64,000 nucleotides of DNA from Acidocella sp. (GCA_026224875.1 JAMFRU010000001.1:1-64000), one strand, 5' to 3'; counted from the stretch's first letter, positions 35,632-44,744 are shown. The notes: generated from the letters alone by a model not told the origin. Program-made: numbers and translations.

Positions 35632-36378
35632 ATGTCGTTAAAAGGTAAAGTAGCGGTCGTCACCGGCGGCGGCTCAGGCATTGGCCGGGCCGTGGCCATA
35701 CGCCTGGCGCGCGACGAAGCCGCGATTGCGATCTGGGATCTGAACACCGCGGGTGCGGCCGAGACGGCGAAATTGATCACCGATGCCGGCGGCACAGCGC
35801 TCCCCCTCACGGTCGATGCCGCCAATACCGCCGCCATCAAGGCCGCGGCCGAGCAGACCCGCGCCAAATTCGGGCCCATCACCATTCTCGTCAACAATGC
35901 CGGCATCACCGGCTTCGTGCCCTTCCTGCAGCTTGAGGAAGATGTGTTCGACCGCATGATCGCGATCAACCTGCGCGGCCCGTTCCTGTGCATGAAGGAG
36001 ATCGTCCCTGACATGCTGGCCACCGGCTGGGGCCGCATCATCAACATCACCTCCTCCTCCATCCAGACCGGCGCGCCGGGCATGGTACATTATGTCGGCG
36101 CCAAGAGCGGGCTGCTCGGCATGAGCAAGGCGCTGGCCGTGGAATATGCGGATAAGGGCATCACCGTGAACACCGTGCCGCCCGGCTTTATCGACACGCC
36201 GATGCTGCGCGCCTCGCCGGTGGATGTGGATGCCTATGCCGCCCAACAGCTGATGAAGCGCCCGGGCAAGCCCGAGGATATCGCCGGCGCCGTCGCCTAC
36301 CTGGCCTCGGACGAAGCGGGTTACGTTACCGGCCAGACCATCAGCGTTAACGGCGGCCGTTATATGGGCTCGGCGTAA
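35632..36378 (+). CDS. Short-chain dehydrogenase/reductase, FabG-like
   Basis: This 248-aa classical SDR has GGGSGIGRAVAIRLA at residues 12-26, an acidic NAD-type strand end (AIWDLN), NNAG at about 86, the catalytic ITSSSIQTGAPGMVHYVGAKSG, the motif PPGFIDTPML, and GQTISVNGGRYMGSA at the end. GAGGGAGG lies 7 nt upstream of the start. A small ABM-type monooxygenase follows 18 bp downstream in the same operon. Confidence 0.88.
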   Translation: MSLKGKVAVVTGGGSGIGRAVAIRLARDEAAIAIWDLNTAGAAETAKLITDAGGTALPLTVDAANTAAIKAAAEQTRAKFGPITILVNNAGITGFVPFLQLEEDVFDRMIAINLRGPFLCMKEIVPDMLATGWGRIINITSSSIQTGAPGMVHYVGAKSGLLGMSKALAVEYADKGITVNTVPPGFIDTPMLRASPVDVDAYAAQQLMKRPGKPEDIAGAVAYLASDEAGYVTGQTISVNGGRYMGSA

Positions 36379-36396
36379 GCCTGAAGGAGCGAAAAA

Positions 36397-36681
36397 ATGA
36401 TCCTAGAACGTGCGGAAATCACAACCAAATCCGGCATGGCGGCTGGGCTTCTTGGCGCTTTGCGGGAGCAGGGGCTGACGCTGCTGCGCGGCATCCCGGG
36501 CTGCCATTCGGCGCGTGCCGGCGGCGGCGTGGAAACACCGGACAAGGTTCTGCTCCTTGTGGAGTGGGACTCGCTGGCGGCCCATGAGGCATTCAAGAAA
36601 ATGCCCGAATACGGCACGCTTAACGGTCTGTTCGGGCCCTTTGCCGCTGGCGGGGCCGTTGAACATTTCACCATGATCTAG
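36397..36681 (+). CDS. Antibiotic-biosynthesis-monooxygenase (ABM) domain protein
   Basis: This 94-aa ferredoxin-like dimeric alpha/beta-barrel protein has IPGCHSARAGGGVETPDKVLLLVEWDSLAAHEAF, where the VEWDS-AH-F string is the ABM signature. AAGGAG precedes the start by 7 nt. Proteins of this type oxidise anthrone-like substrates without cofactor or act as stress-related quinone monooxygenases. It is in an operon with the upstream SDR. Confidence 0.78.
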   Translation: MILERAEITTKSGMAAGLLGALREQGLTLLRGIPGCHSARAGGGVETPDKVLLLVEWDSLAAHEAFKKMPEYGTLNGLFGPFAAGGAVEHFTMI

Positions 36682-36790
36682 CGTGCTCTAAGCGGATTAA
36701 AGTGCCGGGGCATAACCCCCGGCCATCCGCACTAACTTGCCAATAAAATCAACGCGCTCCAGTACCGGGTACGGTTACATTCCTCGAATT

Positions 36791-36825
36791 GGGTATTGGC
36801 AATAATATTCTGGGCCAATTTACCC
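36791..36825. promoter_or_regulatory. Imperfect inverted repeat upstream of the efflux operon
   Basis: GGGTATTGGC and GCCAATTTACCC form an imperfect dyad about 120 bp before the RND gene. It may be a regulator site; no cognate regulator gene is adjacent. Confidence 0.3.
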
Positions 36826-36911
36826 CATCTCGCGCATGACTGGGTTTCTTAATTTGGGTAGTGACACTGTCTTATGCTGTCCTGCAAACAGAACCCAGCG
36901 GAGGTGCATAA

Positions 36912-36947
36912 GTGTTAATTACCGGTAAGCGGAATTTCACCCGATGA
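36912..36947 (+). CDS. 11-codon leader ORF coupled to the RND gene
   Basis: A consensus ribosome site GGAGGT (36900-36905) lies 6 nt before GTG 36912, which opens a reading frame encoding MLITGKRNFTR. Its TGA (36945-36947) overlaps the ATG of the RND gene (ATGA). The RND start itself has no ribosome site, so translation of the pump may depend on termination-reinitiation after this leader. Whether the peptide has a regulatory role, for example drug-induced stalling, is not visible from the sequence. Confidence 0.5.
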   Translation: MLITGKRNFTR

Positions 36948-39900
36948 TTTGGCTCGTCCGCGTCGCCCTTGCGCGTCCCTATACGTTTATCGTGCTCGCG
37001 CTGGTCATTCTCATTATCGGCCCGCTGGCGGCGTTCAACACCGCCACCGATATTTTTCCCGCCATCAAAATCCCCGTCATCGGCGTGGCCTGGACCTATA
37101 CCGGCCTCTCGCCGGACCAGATGTCGGCCCGCATCATCACGCCCTATGAGCGCGTGCTGACCACCACGGTCGATAATATCCAGCATATCGAGAGCACCTC
37201 GCTGCCCGGCATCGGCATTGTCAAAATCTACTTCCAGCCGAATGTCGATATCCGCACCGCCACCGCCCAGGTCACCTCGATCTCGCAGACCCTGCTGAAG
37301 AACATGCCGCCCGGCGCGACCCCGCCGTTGATCCTCAATTACGACGCCTCGACCGTGCCGGTGGTGCAGATCACCACCTCCGGCCAGGGATTGTCCGAAC
37401 AGCAGATCCTCGACCTCACGCTGAATTTTATGCGCCCGGCATTAACCACAATCCCCGGCATCGCCATCCCCTATTCCTACGGCGGCAAAATCCGCCAGAT
37501 CCAGGTGGATTTGAACCCGCAGGCGCTGCAGGCCGATGGGCTCTCCGCCCAGGACGTTTCCAATACCATCGCCAACCAGAATCAGATCGTCCCGGCCGGC
37601 AATGCCAAGATCGGCTCGAAACAATATACCATCAGCCTCAACGATGCCGCCCCCACCATCAAGGCGCTCAACGACCTGCCGATCAAGACCGTCAACGGCG
37701 CCACCATCTTCGTCCGCGATGTCGCCAATGTGCGCGACGGCTCGCCGCCGCAGCAGAGCATCGTGCATGTCAACGGCCTGCGCGCCGTGCTCACCTCGGT
37801 ACTCAAAACCGGCGACGGCTCGACGCTCGCGGTGGTTCAGGGCGTCAAGGATGCCATCCCGGGCATTCTCGCGACCATGCCGCCCGGCTTCAAAATCAAC
37901 CTGATCAACGACCAGTCGGTGTTCGTGAAAGCCGCCATCTCGGGCGTGATCCGCGAAGGTGTCATCGCCGCCTCGCTCACGGCACTCATGATCCTGCTGT
38001 TCCTGGGGTCCTGGCGCTCGACCATCATCATTGCCACCTCCATTCCCTTGTCCGTGCTCTGCTCTGTCGCCGCCCTTTCGGCCGTGGGCCAGACGCTGAA
38101 CATCATGACCCTGGGCGGTCTGGCTCTGGCCGTGGGCATTCTCGTCGATGACGGCACGGTGACCATCGAGAACATCAACTGGCATCTGGAGAAGGGCAAG
38201 GATGTTCGCACCGCCATCATGGATGGCGCCAGCCAGATCGTCACCCCGGCCTTTGTTTCCCTGCTGTGCATCTGCGTCGTGTTCGTGCCTATGTTCACGC
38301 TGGGCGGCGTCGCCGGCTTCCTGTTCCGGCCGATGGCCGAGGCGGTGATCTTCGCGATGATCGCCTCCTTCCTCCTTTCGCGCACCTTGGTGCCGACGCT
38401 GGCGGCCTATCTGCTCCGCCCGCATGAGGAGCATGCGGTGGAAACCAAGCGCAATGTCTTCCAGCGCTTCCAGGCCGGCTTCGAGAATCGTTTCGAACGC
38501 ATCCGCGAGGGCTACCGCAATCTGCTGGCCATGGCGCTGGCGCATCGCCCGCTCTTCGTCATCTGCTTCGTGCTGTTCTCTTTCGGCTCGCTCGGGCTGG
38601 AGCCGCTGCTGGGCTCGAACTTCTTCCCCAGTGTGGATTCCGGCCAGATCACCATCCATGTGCGCCCGCCGGTCGGCACGCGCATCGAGGATTCCTCGGC
38701 CGAGTTCGGCTCCATCGAGGCCGATATCCGCCAGGCCATCCCGCCCAGCCAGCTCGCCAATATCGTCGATAACATCGGCCTGCCGATCAGCGCGATCAAC
38801 CTGACCTACAGCACCGACGGCGTCATCGGCTATCAGGACGGCGACATTTTCATCTCCCTGAAGGAAGGCCACCGCCCCACGGCCGATTTTGTACGCAACT
38901 TGCGTAAGAGCCTGCCCCAGGCTTTCCCCGGCAGCACCTTTTCCTTCCTGCCGGCCGATATCGTCAGCCAGATTCTGAATTTCGGCTCGCCGGCGCCGAT
39001 CGATGTGCAGATCGCCGGCGCGAAACTCGGCCCCAACCGCGCCTATGCCACCGAGCTGCTGCGCAAGATGTTCACCGTTCCCGGCATTGCCGATGTGCGT
39101 ATCCAGCAATCGCCGGACAACCCGCAGCTCAATATCGATGTCGATCGCGCGCGCATCGCGCAGTTTGGCCTCAGCGAGCTTAATGTCACCAACTCTGTTT
39201 CCACCATGCTGGCCGGTACATCGCAGGCCGCCCCCACCTATTGGCTGGACCCCGTCAGCGGCGTGTCCTACCCCATCGTCACCCAGGCGCCGGAGTATAA
39301 TGTAGACAGCCTGTCCAAGCTGGAAAACATCCCCATCAATGCCCCGGGCACGGACCTCGCCGCGGAGATTCTGGGCGGCGTTGCCACAATGTCCCGCACC
39401 CAGACCAATGCGGTGATCTCGCATTACAACATCCGCCCGGTCATCGATATCTACGCAACGACGCAGGATCGCGATCTCGGCGGTGTCACCGCGGACATCC
39501 GCTCGATCATCGCCGGCACGCATGGCCTGCCCGAGGGCAGCACCATCACCGTGCGCGGCCAGGCGGCGACGATGCAGACCGCCTTCGCCAGCCTGCTCAT
39601 CGGCCTGCTCGGCGCCATCGTGCTGATCTATCTGATCATCGTGGTGAATTTCCAGTCCTGGCTCGACCCGTTCATCATCATCACCGCACTCCCTGCCGCT
39701 CTGGCCGGCATCGTCTGGATGTTGTTTGCCACCGGCACCACGCTTTCCGTGCCGGCGCTCACCGGCGCCATAATGTGCATGGGTGTGGCCACCGCCAACT
39801 CCATCCTGGTCGTCAGTTTTGCCCGCGAACAGCTGCAGGCCGGCGCCACGGCGGCTGCGGCTGCGGTCGAGGCCGGCATCGTGCGCTTCCGCCCGGTGCT

Positions 39901-40111
39901 GATGACGGCATTGGCCATGATCATCGGCATGACGCCCATGGCTTTGGGCATGGGCGAAGGCGGCGAGCAGAACGCCCCGCTGGGACGCGCCGTGATCGGC
40001 GGCTTGATTTTTGCCACCTGCGCGACCTTGCTGTTCGTGCCGGTCATCTTCAGTATTTTTCACGGACGGAAAGAGGCTACAACCTCCCGCCCCGGAGGCG
40101 CGCATGGCTGA
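36944..40111 (+). CDS. RND-family efflux transporter permease (AcrB-like)
   Basis: This 1055-aa inner-membrane proton/drug antiporter has the expected twelve helices and two large periplasmic loops. The first helix is FIVLALVILIIGPLAAF. TM4 carries GGLALAVGILVDDGTVTIENI, with the Asp pair used for proton relay. The second half repeats the fold, with GVATANSILVVSFAREQL and MTALAMIIGMTPMALGMGEG. The length is normal. It is followed by, and overlaps by 8 bp, its membrane-fusion protein; this permease-first order is the reverse of the usual acrAB order. No outer-membrane factor gene is adjacent. Substrates cannot be predicted. Confidence 0.93.
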   Translation: MIWLVRVALARPYTFIVLALVILIIGPLAAFNTATDIFPAIKIPVIGVAWTYTGLSPDQMSARIITPYERVLTTTVDNIQHIESTSLPGIGIVKIYFQPNVDIRTATAQVTSISQTLLKNMPPGATPPLILNYDASTVPVVQITTSGQGLSEQQILDLTLNFMRPALTTIPGIAIPYSYGGKIRQIQVDLNPQALQADGLSAQDVSNTIANQNQIVPAGNAKIGSKQYTISLNDAAPTIKALNDLPIKTVNGATIFVRDVANVRDGSPPQQSIVHVNGLRAVLTSVLKTGDGSTLAVVQGVKDAIPGILATMPPGFKINLINDQSVFVKAAISGVIREGVIAASLTALMILLFLGSWRSTIIIATSIPLSVLCSVAALSAVGQTLNIMTLGGLALAVGILVDDGTVTIENINWHLEKGKDVRTAIMDGASQIVTPAFVSLLCICVVFVPMFTLGGVAGFLFRPMAEAVIFAMIASFLLSRTLVPTLAAYLLRPHEEHAVETKRNVFQRFQAGFENRFERIREGYRNLLAMALAHRPLFVICFVLFSFGSLGLEPLLGSNFFPSVDSGQITIHVRPPVGTRIEDSSAEFGSIEADIRQAIPPSQLANIVDNIGLPISAINLTYSTDGVIGYQDGDIFISLKEGHRPTADFVRNLRKSLPQAFPGSTFSFLPADIVSQILNFGSPAPIDVQIAGAKLGPNRAYATELLRKMFTVPGIADVRIQQSPDNPQLNIDVDRARIAQFGLSELNVTNSVSTMLAGTSQAAPTYWLDPVSGVSYPIVTQAPEYNVDSLSKLENIPINAPGTDLAAEILGGVATMSRTQTNAVISHYNIRPVIDIYATTQDRDLGGVTADIRSIIAGTHGLPEGSTITVRGQAATMQTAFASLLIGLLGAIVLIYLIIVVNFQSWLDPFIIITALPAALAGIVWMLFATGTTLSVPALTGAIMCMGVATANSILVVSFAREQLQAGATAAAAAVEAGIVRFRPVLMTALAMIIGMTPMALGMGEGGEQNAPLGRAVIGGLIFATCATLLFVPVIFSIFHGRKEATTSRPGGAHG

Positions 40112-41309
40112 TCAACATCAACCTGACCAACATCAACCTGATCATCAACAGGACCTTCTGCACTACCAGGCGCCGCGCCGGCTGAAACTTTACGCCATTA
40201 TCGCGGCCTGCGTGTTCGCGTTCGTGCTGGTGTTCGGCATCATCAGCCGCATTACCGCGGCCCACAGCCTGGCCAATGCCGCCACGGCCAACGCAACACC
40301 CACGGTTGCCCTCATCACCCCCGCCACCGCCACCACCGCACCCACGCTGGTCCTGCCCGGCACCATCAAGGCCTTCTATGAGGCGCCAATCTACGCCCAG
40401 GTCAGCGGCTACCTGCAAAGCTGGACCGCCGATATCGGCACACAAGTAAAAGCCGGCCAGCTGCTCGCCACCATCTCCACCCCCAATCTCGACCAGCAAT
40501 TGGCCCAGGCCCAGGCCAATCTCGTCTCGGCCATGTCCAACGAGCAGATCGCCGCCACCACCGCGGCACGCTGGAACAAAATGCGCGTGGGCGATGCGGT
40601 CTCCCAGCAGGATGCCGACCAGAAAAACGCAGACTCCGCCGCCGCCCACGCCGCCACCGCCGCAGCGCAGGCCGCCGTGAACGGTTTCCAGGCGCAGGAG
40701 GGTTTCAAGCGCATCGTCGCCCCGTTCGACGGTATCGTCACCCAGCGCAATACCGATATCGGCGCGCTGATCTCCACCGGCACACCAAGCCAGATACCAC
40801 TTTTCGTCGTCGATGATGAATCCCGCCTGCGCATCTATGTCAGCGTGCCGGAGGCCTATGCCGCCGAGGTACAGCAAAGCAAAACCGCAAGCTTCACCGT
40901 GCCCGACTACCCCAGCCGTACCTTCCAGGCCGCCCTCGCCAGCACCGCCGGCGCCATCGCCCCCGCCTCCGGCACGCTGCTGGTGCAATTCCAGGTGGAC
41001 AATGCCTCGGGTGAACTGCAAGCCGGCGATTACGCCCAGGTGACGATCACCCTGCCGCTCGAAGACCAGGCGCTGAGCCTGCCCTCCAGCGCGCTGATGT
41101 TCCGCGATAATGGCATGCAGGTGGCAACCCTCGGCGCCAACAACCGGGTCGTCATCAAACCCATCACCATCAGCCGCGACCTCGGCAATGTCGTACAGAT
41201 CGCAACGGGCATCACCAAGGACGACAAAATCATCAACAACCCGCCCGATTCGCTGGCGCAAGGCGACCAGGTCGACGTGGCCCCGGCACAGGTGGCGAAG
41301 GCGAACTGA
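40104..41309 (+). CDS. RND efflux periplasmic adaptor (membrane-fusion protein)
   Basis: This 401-aa HlyD-family adaptor has an unusual N-terminal cytoplasmic tail MADQHQPDQHQPDHQQD, encoded by a 15-bp tandem duplication, one signal-anchor helix (residues 30-49), the lipoyl-like half-motif APIYAQVSGYLQSWTADIGTQVKAGQLLATIS, a coiled-coil hairpin rich in Ala/Gln (about 125-190), the second lipoyl half GFKRIVAPFDGIVTQRNTDIGALI, and a beta-barrel domain. CCGGAGG lies 6 nt before ATG 40104, inside the end of the permease gene. It links the permease to a TolC-type channel encoded elsewhere. A long inverted repeat begins on its stop codon. Confidence 0.9.
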   Translation: MADQHQPDQHQPDHQQDLLHYQAPRRLKLYAIIAACVFAFVLVFGIISRITAAHSLANAATANATPTVALITPATATTAPTLVLPGTIKAFYEAPIYAQVSGYLQSWTADIGTQVKAGQLLATISTPNLDQQLAQAQANLVSAMSNEQIAATTAARWNKMRVGDAVSQQDADQKNADSAAAHAATAAAQAAVNGFQAQEGFKRIVAPFDGIVTQRNTDIGALISTGTPSQIPLFVVDDESRLRIYVSVPEAYAAEVQQSKTASFTVPDYPSRTFQAALASTAGAIAPASGTLLVQFQVDNASGELQAGDYAQVTITLPLEDQALSLPSSALMFRDNGMQVATLGANNRVVIKPITISRDLGNVVQIATGITKDDKIINNPPDSLAQGDQVDVAPAQVAKAN

Positions 41310-41447
41310 GGAAAAAGGCGGGGGCTTTGCCGTCGTGCGAAGCACGCCTCCGGCGTGACGACCCGCCAAGGACCTCAGGCCCCTGCGGGGTCGTCACGCC
41401 GGGAGGCGTGCATTCGCACGACGGGCGGAGCCTCCGCCTTTTTCCTC
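41308..41447. repeat. 140-bp long inverted repeat (arms of about 60 bp)
   Basis: The left arm starts GAGGAAAAAGGCGGGGGC and continues through GTCGTGCGA and CACGCCTCC to GGCGTGACGACC. The right arm is its reverse complement with a few mismatches and 1-nt gaps, ending GCCTTTTTCCTC. The loop is about 20 nt. It begins on the TGA of the adaptor gene. It could be a terminator, a MITE-like insertion, or both. Confidence 0.75.
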
Positions 41448-41535
41448 ACCTTACCCGCAAGCCGCGTTGCGCCTAGTTTGCCGCTTGTTTTAAGCGCCGC
41501 CCGGCCATCGCTGCCCGGCATTTGATGGTCGTTGC

Positions 41536-42783
41536 ATGAGAATCCTGTTTGCCTTTGAAAACCCTCTGCCCAATGCCGAGGCCGATGCCGAGGTGTTCGT
41601 CACCACCGCCAAATATCTGCGCCCTTTCACTGCCAGCTCCTGGCTGCACGCGCCCGTCGCCGAAACCTCCACGGTTGAGGCTGTCAGCACCCTTGCCGGC
41701 ATGGAAATCGTGCGTGCCTGGGCGCCGCTCGCCCCCGCTGCTCTGCGGCATTTCTGTGCCGGGCTCACCATCGTGCTGCGTTCAGCCTTCCGCCAGGCAG
41801 ACCTCGTTTACACCCGCAATCTCTGGGTCGCCTTCATGTCGCTGCTGTTCGGCCAGCGCGTGGTATTTGACCATTACCGCCCTTGGCCGGACCAGATCCC
41901 GCCGCTGCAGTATTTTCTCTACCGCATGTTCTGCCACCGCCGGTTTCTCGGCAGCATCTGCCACTCCGAATACACGCGGCAGAAATACATCGAGCTCGGT
42001 GTGCCATCCGAAAAACTGCATTGCGTACATAACGGCTTCGAGCCCGCCCGCTTCGCGGCTCCCATCCATATCGCAGAGGCCAAAACCCTCATCGGCGTGC
42101 CGGTCGAGGCGAAAACCATCGTCTATACCGGCCGCATTAACCATAAAAAGGGGCTGGAGCTGGTCGTCGAGGCCGCCAAACGCCTGCCGGACCTCACCTT
42201 CCTGCTGGTCGGCTCCTACGGCGAAGGCCCCATCGAGCGTCTGGCCGCCGGCGTCCCCAACATCCGCATCATCCCTTGGCAGAGCGAGCCCGAACTCAGC
42301 CGCTATGTGTTCGCGGCCGATGTGCTGCTCATCCCACCCTCGCTGAGCCCCCTGGCCAAATTCGGGTCCACCGTGCTGCCCCTCAAACTCTTCTTCTACC
42401 TCGGTTCCGGCCGCCCAATTCTGGCGGGCAACACGCCAGATGTCGCCGAGGTTCTTAAAGCAGGCGAGACGGCGTATTTATGCCCGCCCGACTCACTGGA
42501 TACGCTGCTCGAAGGCCTGACACGCCTCACCAGCGAGCCCGATCTCGCCCAGCACTTGGCGGCCAATGCGGCGGCGGACAGCCATAATTTTACTTGGGGC
42601 GCGCGGGCGGCAAAAATCGCTGCCATCGTCGCTGCCTGGCGCCAGGGCGCACCGGCAGGGCAGGGCGGCTGGGGGGCGGAACAATCACGTATCTGGCGCA
42701 CCGAATCGCGCCGCTGGTTCGTGCATTTCGCCCGCACCCGCGCCGTTATTTTGCCCCCAGAGGCAGCGCCCGGCGCGGAATGA
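41536..42783 (+). CDS. Glycosyltransferase family 4
   Basis: This 415-aa GT-B fold enzyme retains VYTGRINHKKGLELVVEAAKRL (donor-site region, about residue 196), FLLVGSYGEGP, and the C-terminal SPLAKFGSTVLPLKLFFYLGSGRPILAG where the usual E-x7-E is only partly kept. It lies 24 bp upstream of a flippase gene in the same direction, so it probably builds an oligosaccharide that is then flipped. No signal peptide is present, implying action on the cytoplasmic face. The C-terminal ~45 residues (after GQGGWGAEQSR) are a basic extension outside the fold. Sugar specificity is unknown. Confidence 0.8.
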   Translation: MRILFAFENPLPNAEADAEVFVTTAKYLRPFTASSWLHAPVAETSTVEAVSTLAGMEIVRAWAPLAPAALRHFCAGLTIVLRSAFRQADLVYTRNLWVAFMSLLFGQRVVFDHYRPWPDQIPPLQYFLYRMFCHRRFLGSICHSEYTRQKYIELGVPSEKLHCVHNGFEPARFAAPIHIAEAKTLIGVPVEAKTIVYTGRINHKKGLELVVEAAKRLPDLTFLLVGSYGEGPIERLAAGVPNIRIIPWQSEPELSRYVFAADVLLIPPSLSPLAKFGSTVLPLKLFFYLGSGRPILAGNTPDVAEVLKAGETAYLCPPDSLDTLLEGLTRLTSEPDLAQHLAANAAADSHNFTWGARAAKIAAIVAAWRQGAPAGQGGWGAEQSRIWRTESRRWFVHFARTRAVILPPEAAPGAE

Positions 42784-42802
42784 GCTTCGCGGAATGAGCT
42801 TC
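42775..42802 (+). repeat. 14-bp tandem repeat at the GT4/flippase junction
   Basis: GCGGAATGAGCTTC occurs twice in tandem, followed by a degenerate third unit that contains the flippase start codon. The repeat spans the GT4 stop codon. Confidence 0.7.
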
Positions 42803-42807
42803 GCTGA

Positions 42808-44259
42808 ATGACTGAGCTTCACACGACGGAGGACCACCGCCGCCATCTCGGCCGCGGTTTCAACTGGCTCGGCGGTGCCGCCATCATCGCCAAAATCGTG
42901 GATTTCGCCACCATTCTGGTGGTGCTTTTGTACCTCACCAAAGCGCAGGTCGGCCTTGGCTCGCTGGTCATCGCCTTCGGCATGGTCATCGAGGCGTTCG
43001 ACGGGCTCGGCACCGGCGACGCTGTGTTGCAGGCGCCCTCCATCACCCGCGAACAGCTCGACAGCCTGTTCTGGTTCATTTTTGCCGTTGCCGTTCTGGT
43101 GGCGGGGCTGACGCTGCTGGCCGCCCCGCTGGTGCAAATGCTGTACGGCCAGCCCGGCATGGCCGCGTTTTTCCTGCTTGTGGCCATCAAACAGCCCCTC
43201 GTGGCGGCGGCCGTCATCCCTCTGGCTTTGCTCAACCGGGCTTTGCGGTACGAGGCAATCGCCGCCGTCAACGTCGGCGCCACGTTTGGCGCGGCACTTA
43301 CCCGCTTCGCCATAGCTTTGGCGGGCGGCGGGGCCTGGGCCATTGCCGGCGGGTATATGGCCAGCGGCGTGTTCATCCTGGCCGGCGCGCTGCTGGCCAG
43401 CCCGTTCCGCCCGCGTCTACATTTCCACTACCCCGAGATCGCGCCGCTGCTCCGCTTTGGCCTGCGCTCGGCCTCCGCCAACACCCTTGAGCAGATTTTC
43501 AAGAACATCGACTACATGCTGGTCGGCTGGTTCTATGGCGCGGCACCTTTGGCGTTGTACCGCGTCGCGTTTGATGTCGCGATGGAGCCGGCCATGGCGA
43601 TCGGCACCATCATCAACCGCACGGCACTGCCGGTGTTTGCCCGGGCGGCGGCGGTGCCGGGCCAGCTGGCAGATGCCTTGCTCTGGTCGCTGCGGCGGGT
43701 CGCCGTGCTCAACGCGCCGCTAATGGTGGGGCTGATCCTGATGGCGCGCCCGCTGATGACGCTGCTGCATGACAGCCAGGGGCATAATTACGCCGCCGCC
43801 GCTTTGCCGCTGCAGATTCTGGCTTTGGCCGCGATTCTGCGCATCACCTCGCAGCTCATCACCCCGGTGCTGGTCGGCTCCGGCGTGCCCGGTAAGGCAG
43901 CCTGGGTTTCAGCCGCAACGCTGGTGTTTTTAACGACGGGCATCTTCGCGGTAATGCTGTATTTCCCCGCGCGCAGCGGCATTGCCGGCGTTGCCGGCGT
44001 ATGGCTTGCCGCCTATCCGCCGCTGCTCATCTGGAGCGCGTTTTATCTGCGCCGCCACTGGCAGATCAGCCCTGCCACACTGCTCCGGCCATTCTTGCTC
44101 CCAGGTGCCGCCATTGCCGGGCTGCTGATTCTGAATTTTGCTGCCCGGAGCATTTTCCGCCACCCCGGGCTGGAAGCGCAAATCGCCATCGCTCTGGCGG
44201 CGACGTTACTCGCCTATGCCGGGCTGTTCTGGTCCACCCGCGCCCCCCGGCCCGCCTAG
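42808..44259 (+). CDS. Oligosaccharide/lipopolysaccharide flippase (Wzx-like, MOP superfamily)
   Basis: This 483-aa polytopic membrane protein has about 12-14 predicted helices. The N-terminal segment GFNWLGGAAIIAKIVDFATILVVLLYLTKAQVGLGSLVIAF is typical of WzxC/MurJ-type polysaccharide transporters, and FGLRSASANTLEQIFKNIDYMLVGWFYG is the classic middle motif of the WzxC/AmsL subgroup. It is in an operon with the GT4 gene and would translocate a lipid-linked or glycolipid substrate across the inner membrane. Given the sphingolipid genes nearby, a glycolipid substrate is possible but unproven. Confidence 0.87.
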   Translation: MTELHTTEDHRRHLGRGFNWLGGAAIIAKIVDFATILVVLLYLTKAQVGLGSLVIAFGMVIEAFDGLGTGDAVLQAPSITREQLDSLFWFIFAVAVLVAGLTLLAAPLVQMLYGQPGMAAFFLLVAIKQPLVAAAVIPLALLNRALRYEAIAAVNVGATFGAALTRFAIALAGGGAWAIAGGYMASGVFILAGALLASPFRPRLHFHYPEIAPLLRFGLRSASANTLEQIFKNIDYMLVGWFYGAAPLALYRVAFDVAMEPAMAIGTIINRTALPVFARAAAVPGQLADALLWSLRRVAVLNAPLMVGLILMARPLMTLLHDSQGHNYAAAALPLQILALAAILRITSQLITPVLVGSGVPGKAAWVSAATLVFLTTGIFAVMLYFPARSGIAGVAGVWLAAYPPLLIWSAFYLRRHWQISPATLLRPFLLPGAAIAGLLILNFAARSIFRHPGLEAQIAIALAATLLAYAGLFWSTRAPRPA

Positions 44260-44267
44260 CTGCCAGA

Positions 44268-44675
44268 TTAGCTACCAGACGGGGCGGTGCTGTTGCTCCC
44301 GGCCATTTCCGCGGCCGCAGCTGTCCCCAGGGACGCGATGGCCGTGTATGCGGCGACGGCATTGCTGGCGGTTTTGCCGCTGGCGCCGGAATTCCAGCCA
44401 CTTAGCCATGCCTCATGCCCGCTCGCCCCAACCGAAGAGATGCTTGGTGCCCCGGAGGACGAATCCCCCGCGGCGCGCGCCTCCCGGCCGGCCTGATACT
44501 CGACACTTGTCTGGGCCGAAGATGAAGATGAAGCCGAAGCGGCAAGAGCCGGCGCGGCTTTGGATGCGGCGGCGCTACTGCTGCCCTGCGTAGCCGTGGA
44601 TGAGGAGGCAGTGGCGGAGGCAGGGGCCGCTTGGGTGGTGGCAGCAGCATCAGAAAAGGTTGATGCAATGATCAT
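44268..44675 (-). CDS. Ala/Ser-rich low-complexity protein, unknown
   Basis: This 135-aa frame starts MIIASTFSDAAATTQAAPAS and is dominated by Ala, Ser, Thr and Gly. A short more complex stretch, SVEYQAGREARAAGD, then GHEAWLSGWNSGASG, lies in the middle. AAGG is 9 nt upstream of ATG 44675. There is no signal peptide or membrane segment. It is convergent with the flippase gene (8 bp apart) and points the same way as the PIG-L gene behind it. It may be a real disordered protein, but compositional bias in high-G+C DNA can create such frames, so confidence is modest. Confidence 0.5.
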   Translation of the reverse strand: MIIASTFSDAAATTQAAPASATASSSTATQGSSSAAASKAAPALAASASSSSSAQTSVEYQAGREARAAGDSSSGAPSISSVGASGHEAWLSGWNSGASGKTASNAVAAYTAIASLGTAAAAEMAGSNSTAPSGS

Positions 44676-44744
44676 GGCTTTTACCTTAGCTGGGAAGAGT
44701 ATGAACCTTTGTAAGCCTCGACTCTTAAACAAACACTAAGATGC

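Noticed and set aside
37442-40105. 887-codon open frame on the minus strand
   Set aside because: It is the shadow of the RND permease: Asp/His/Gly-rich product with no domain, no ribosome site and full overlap with a certain gene.
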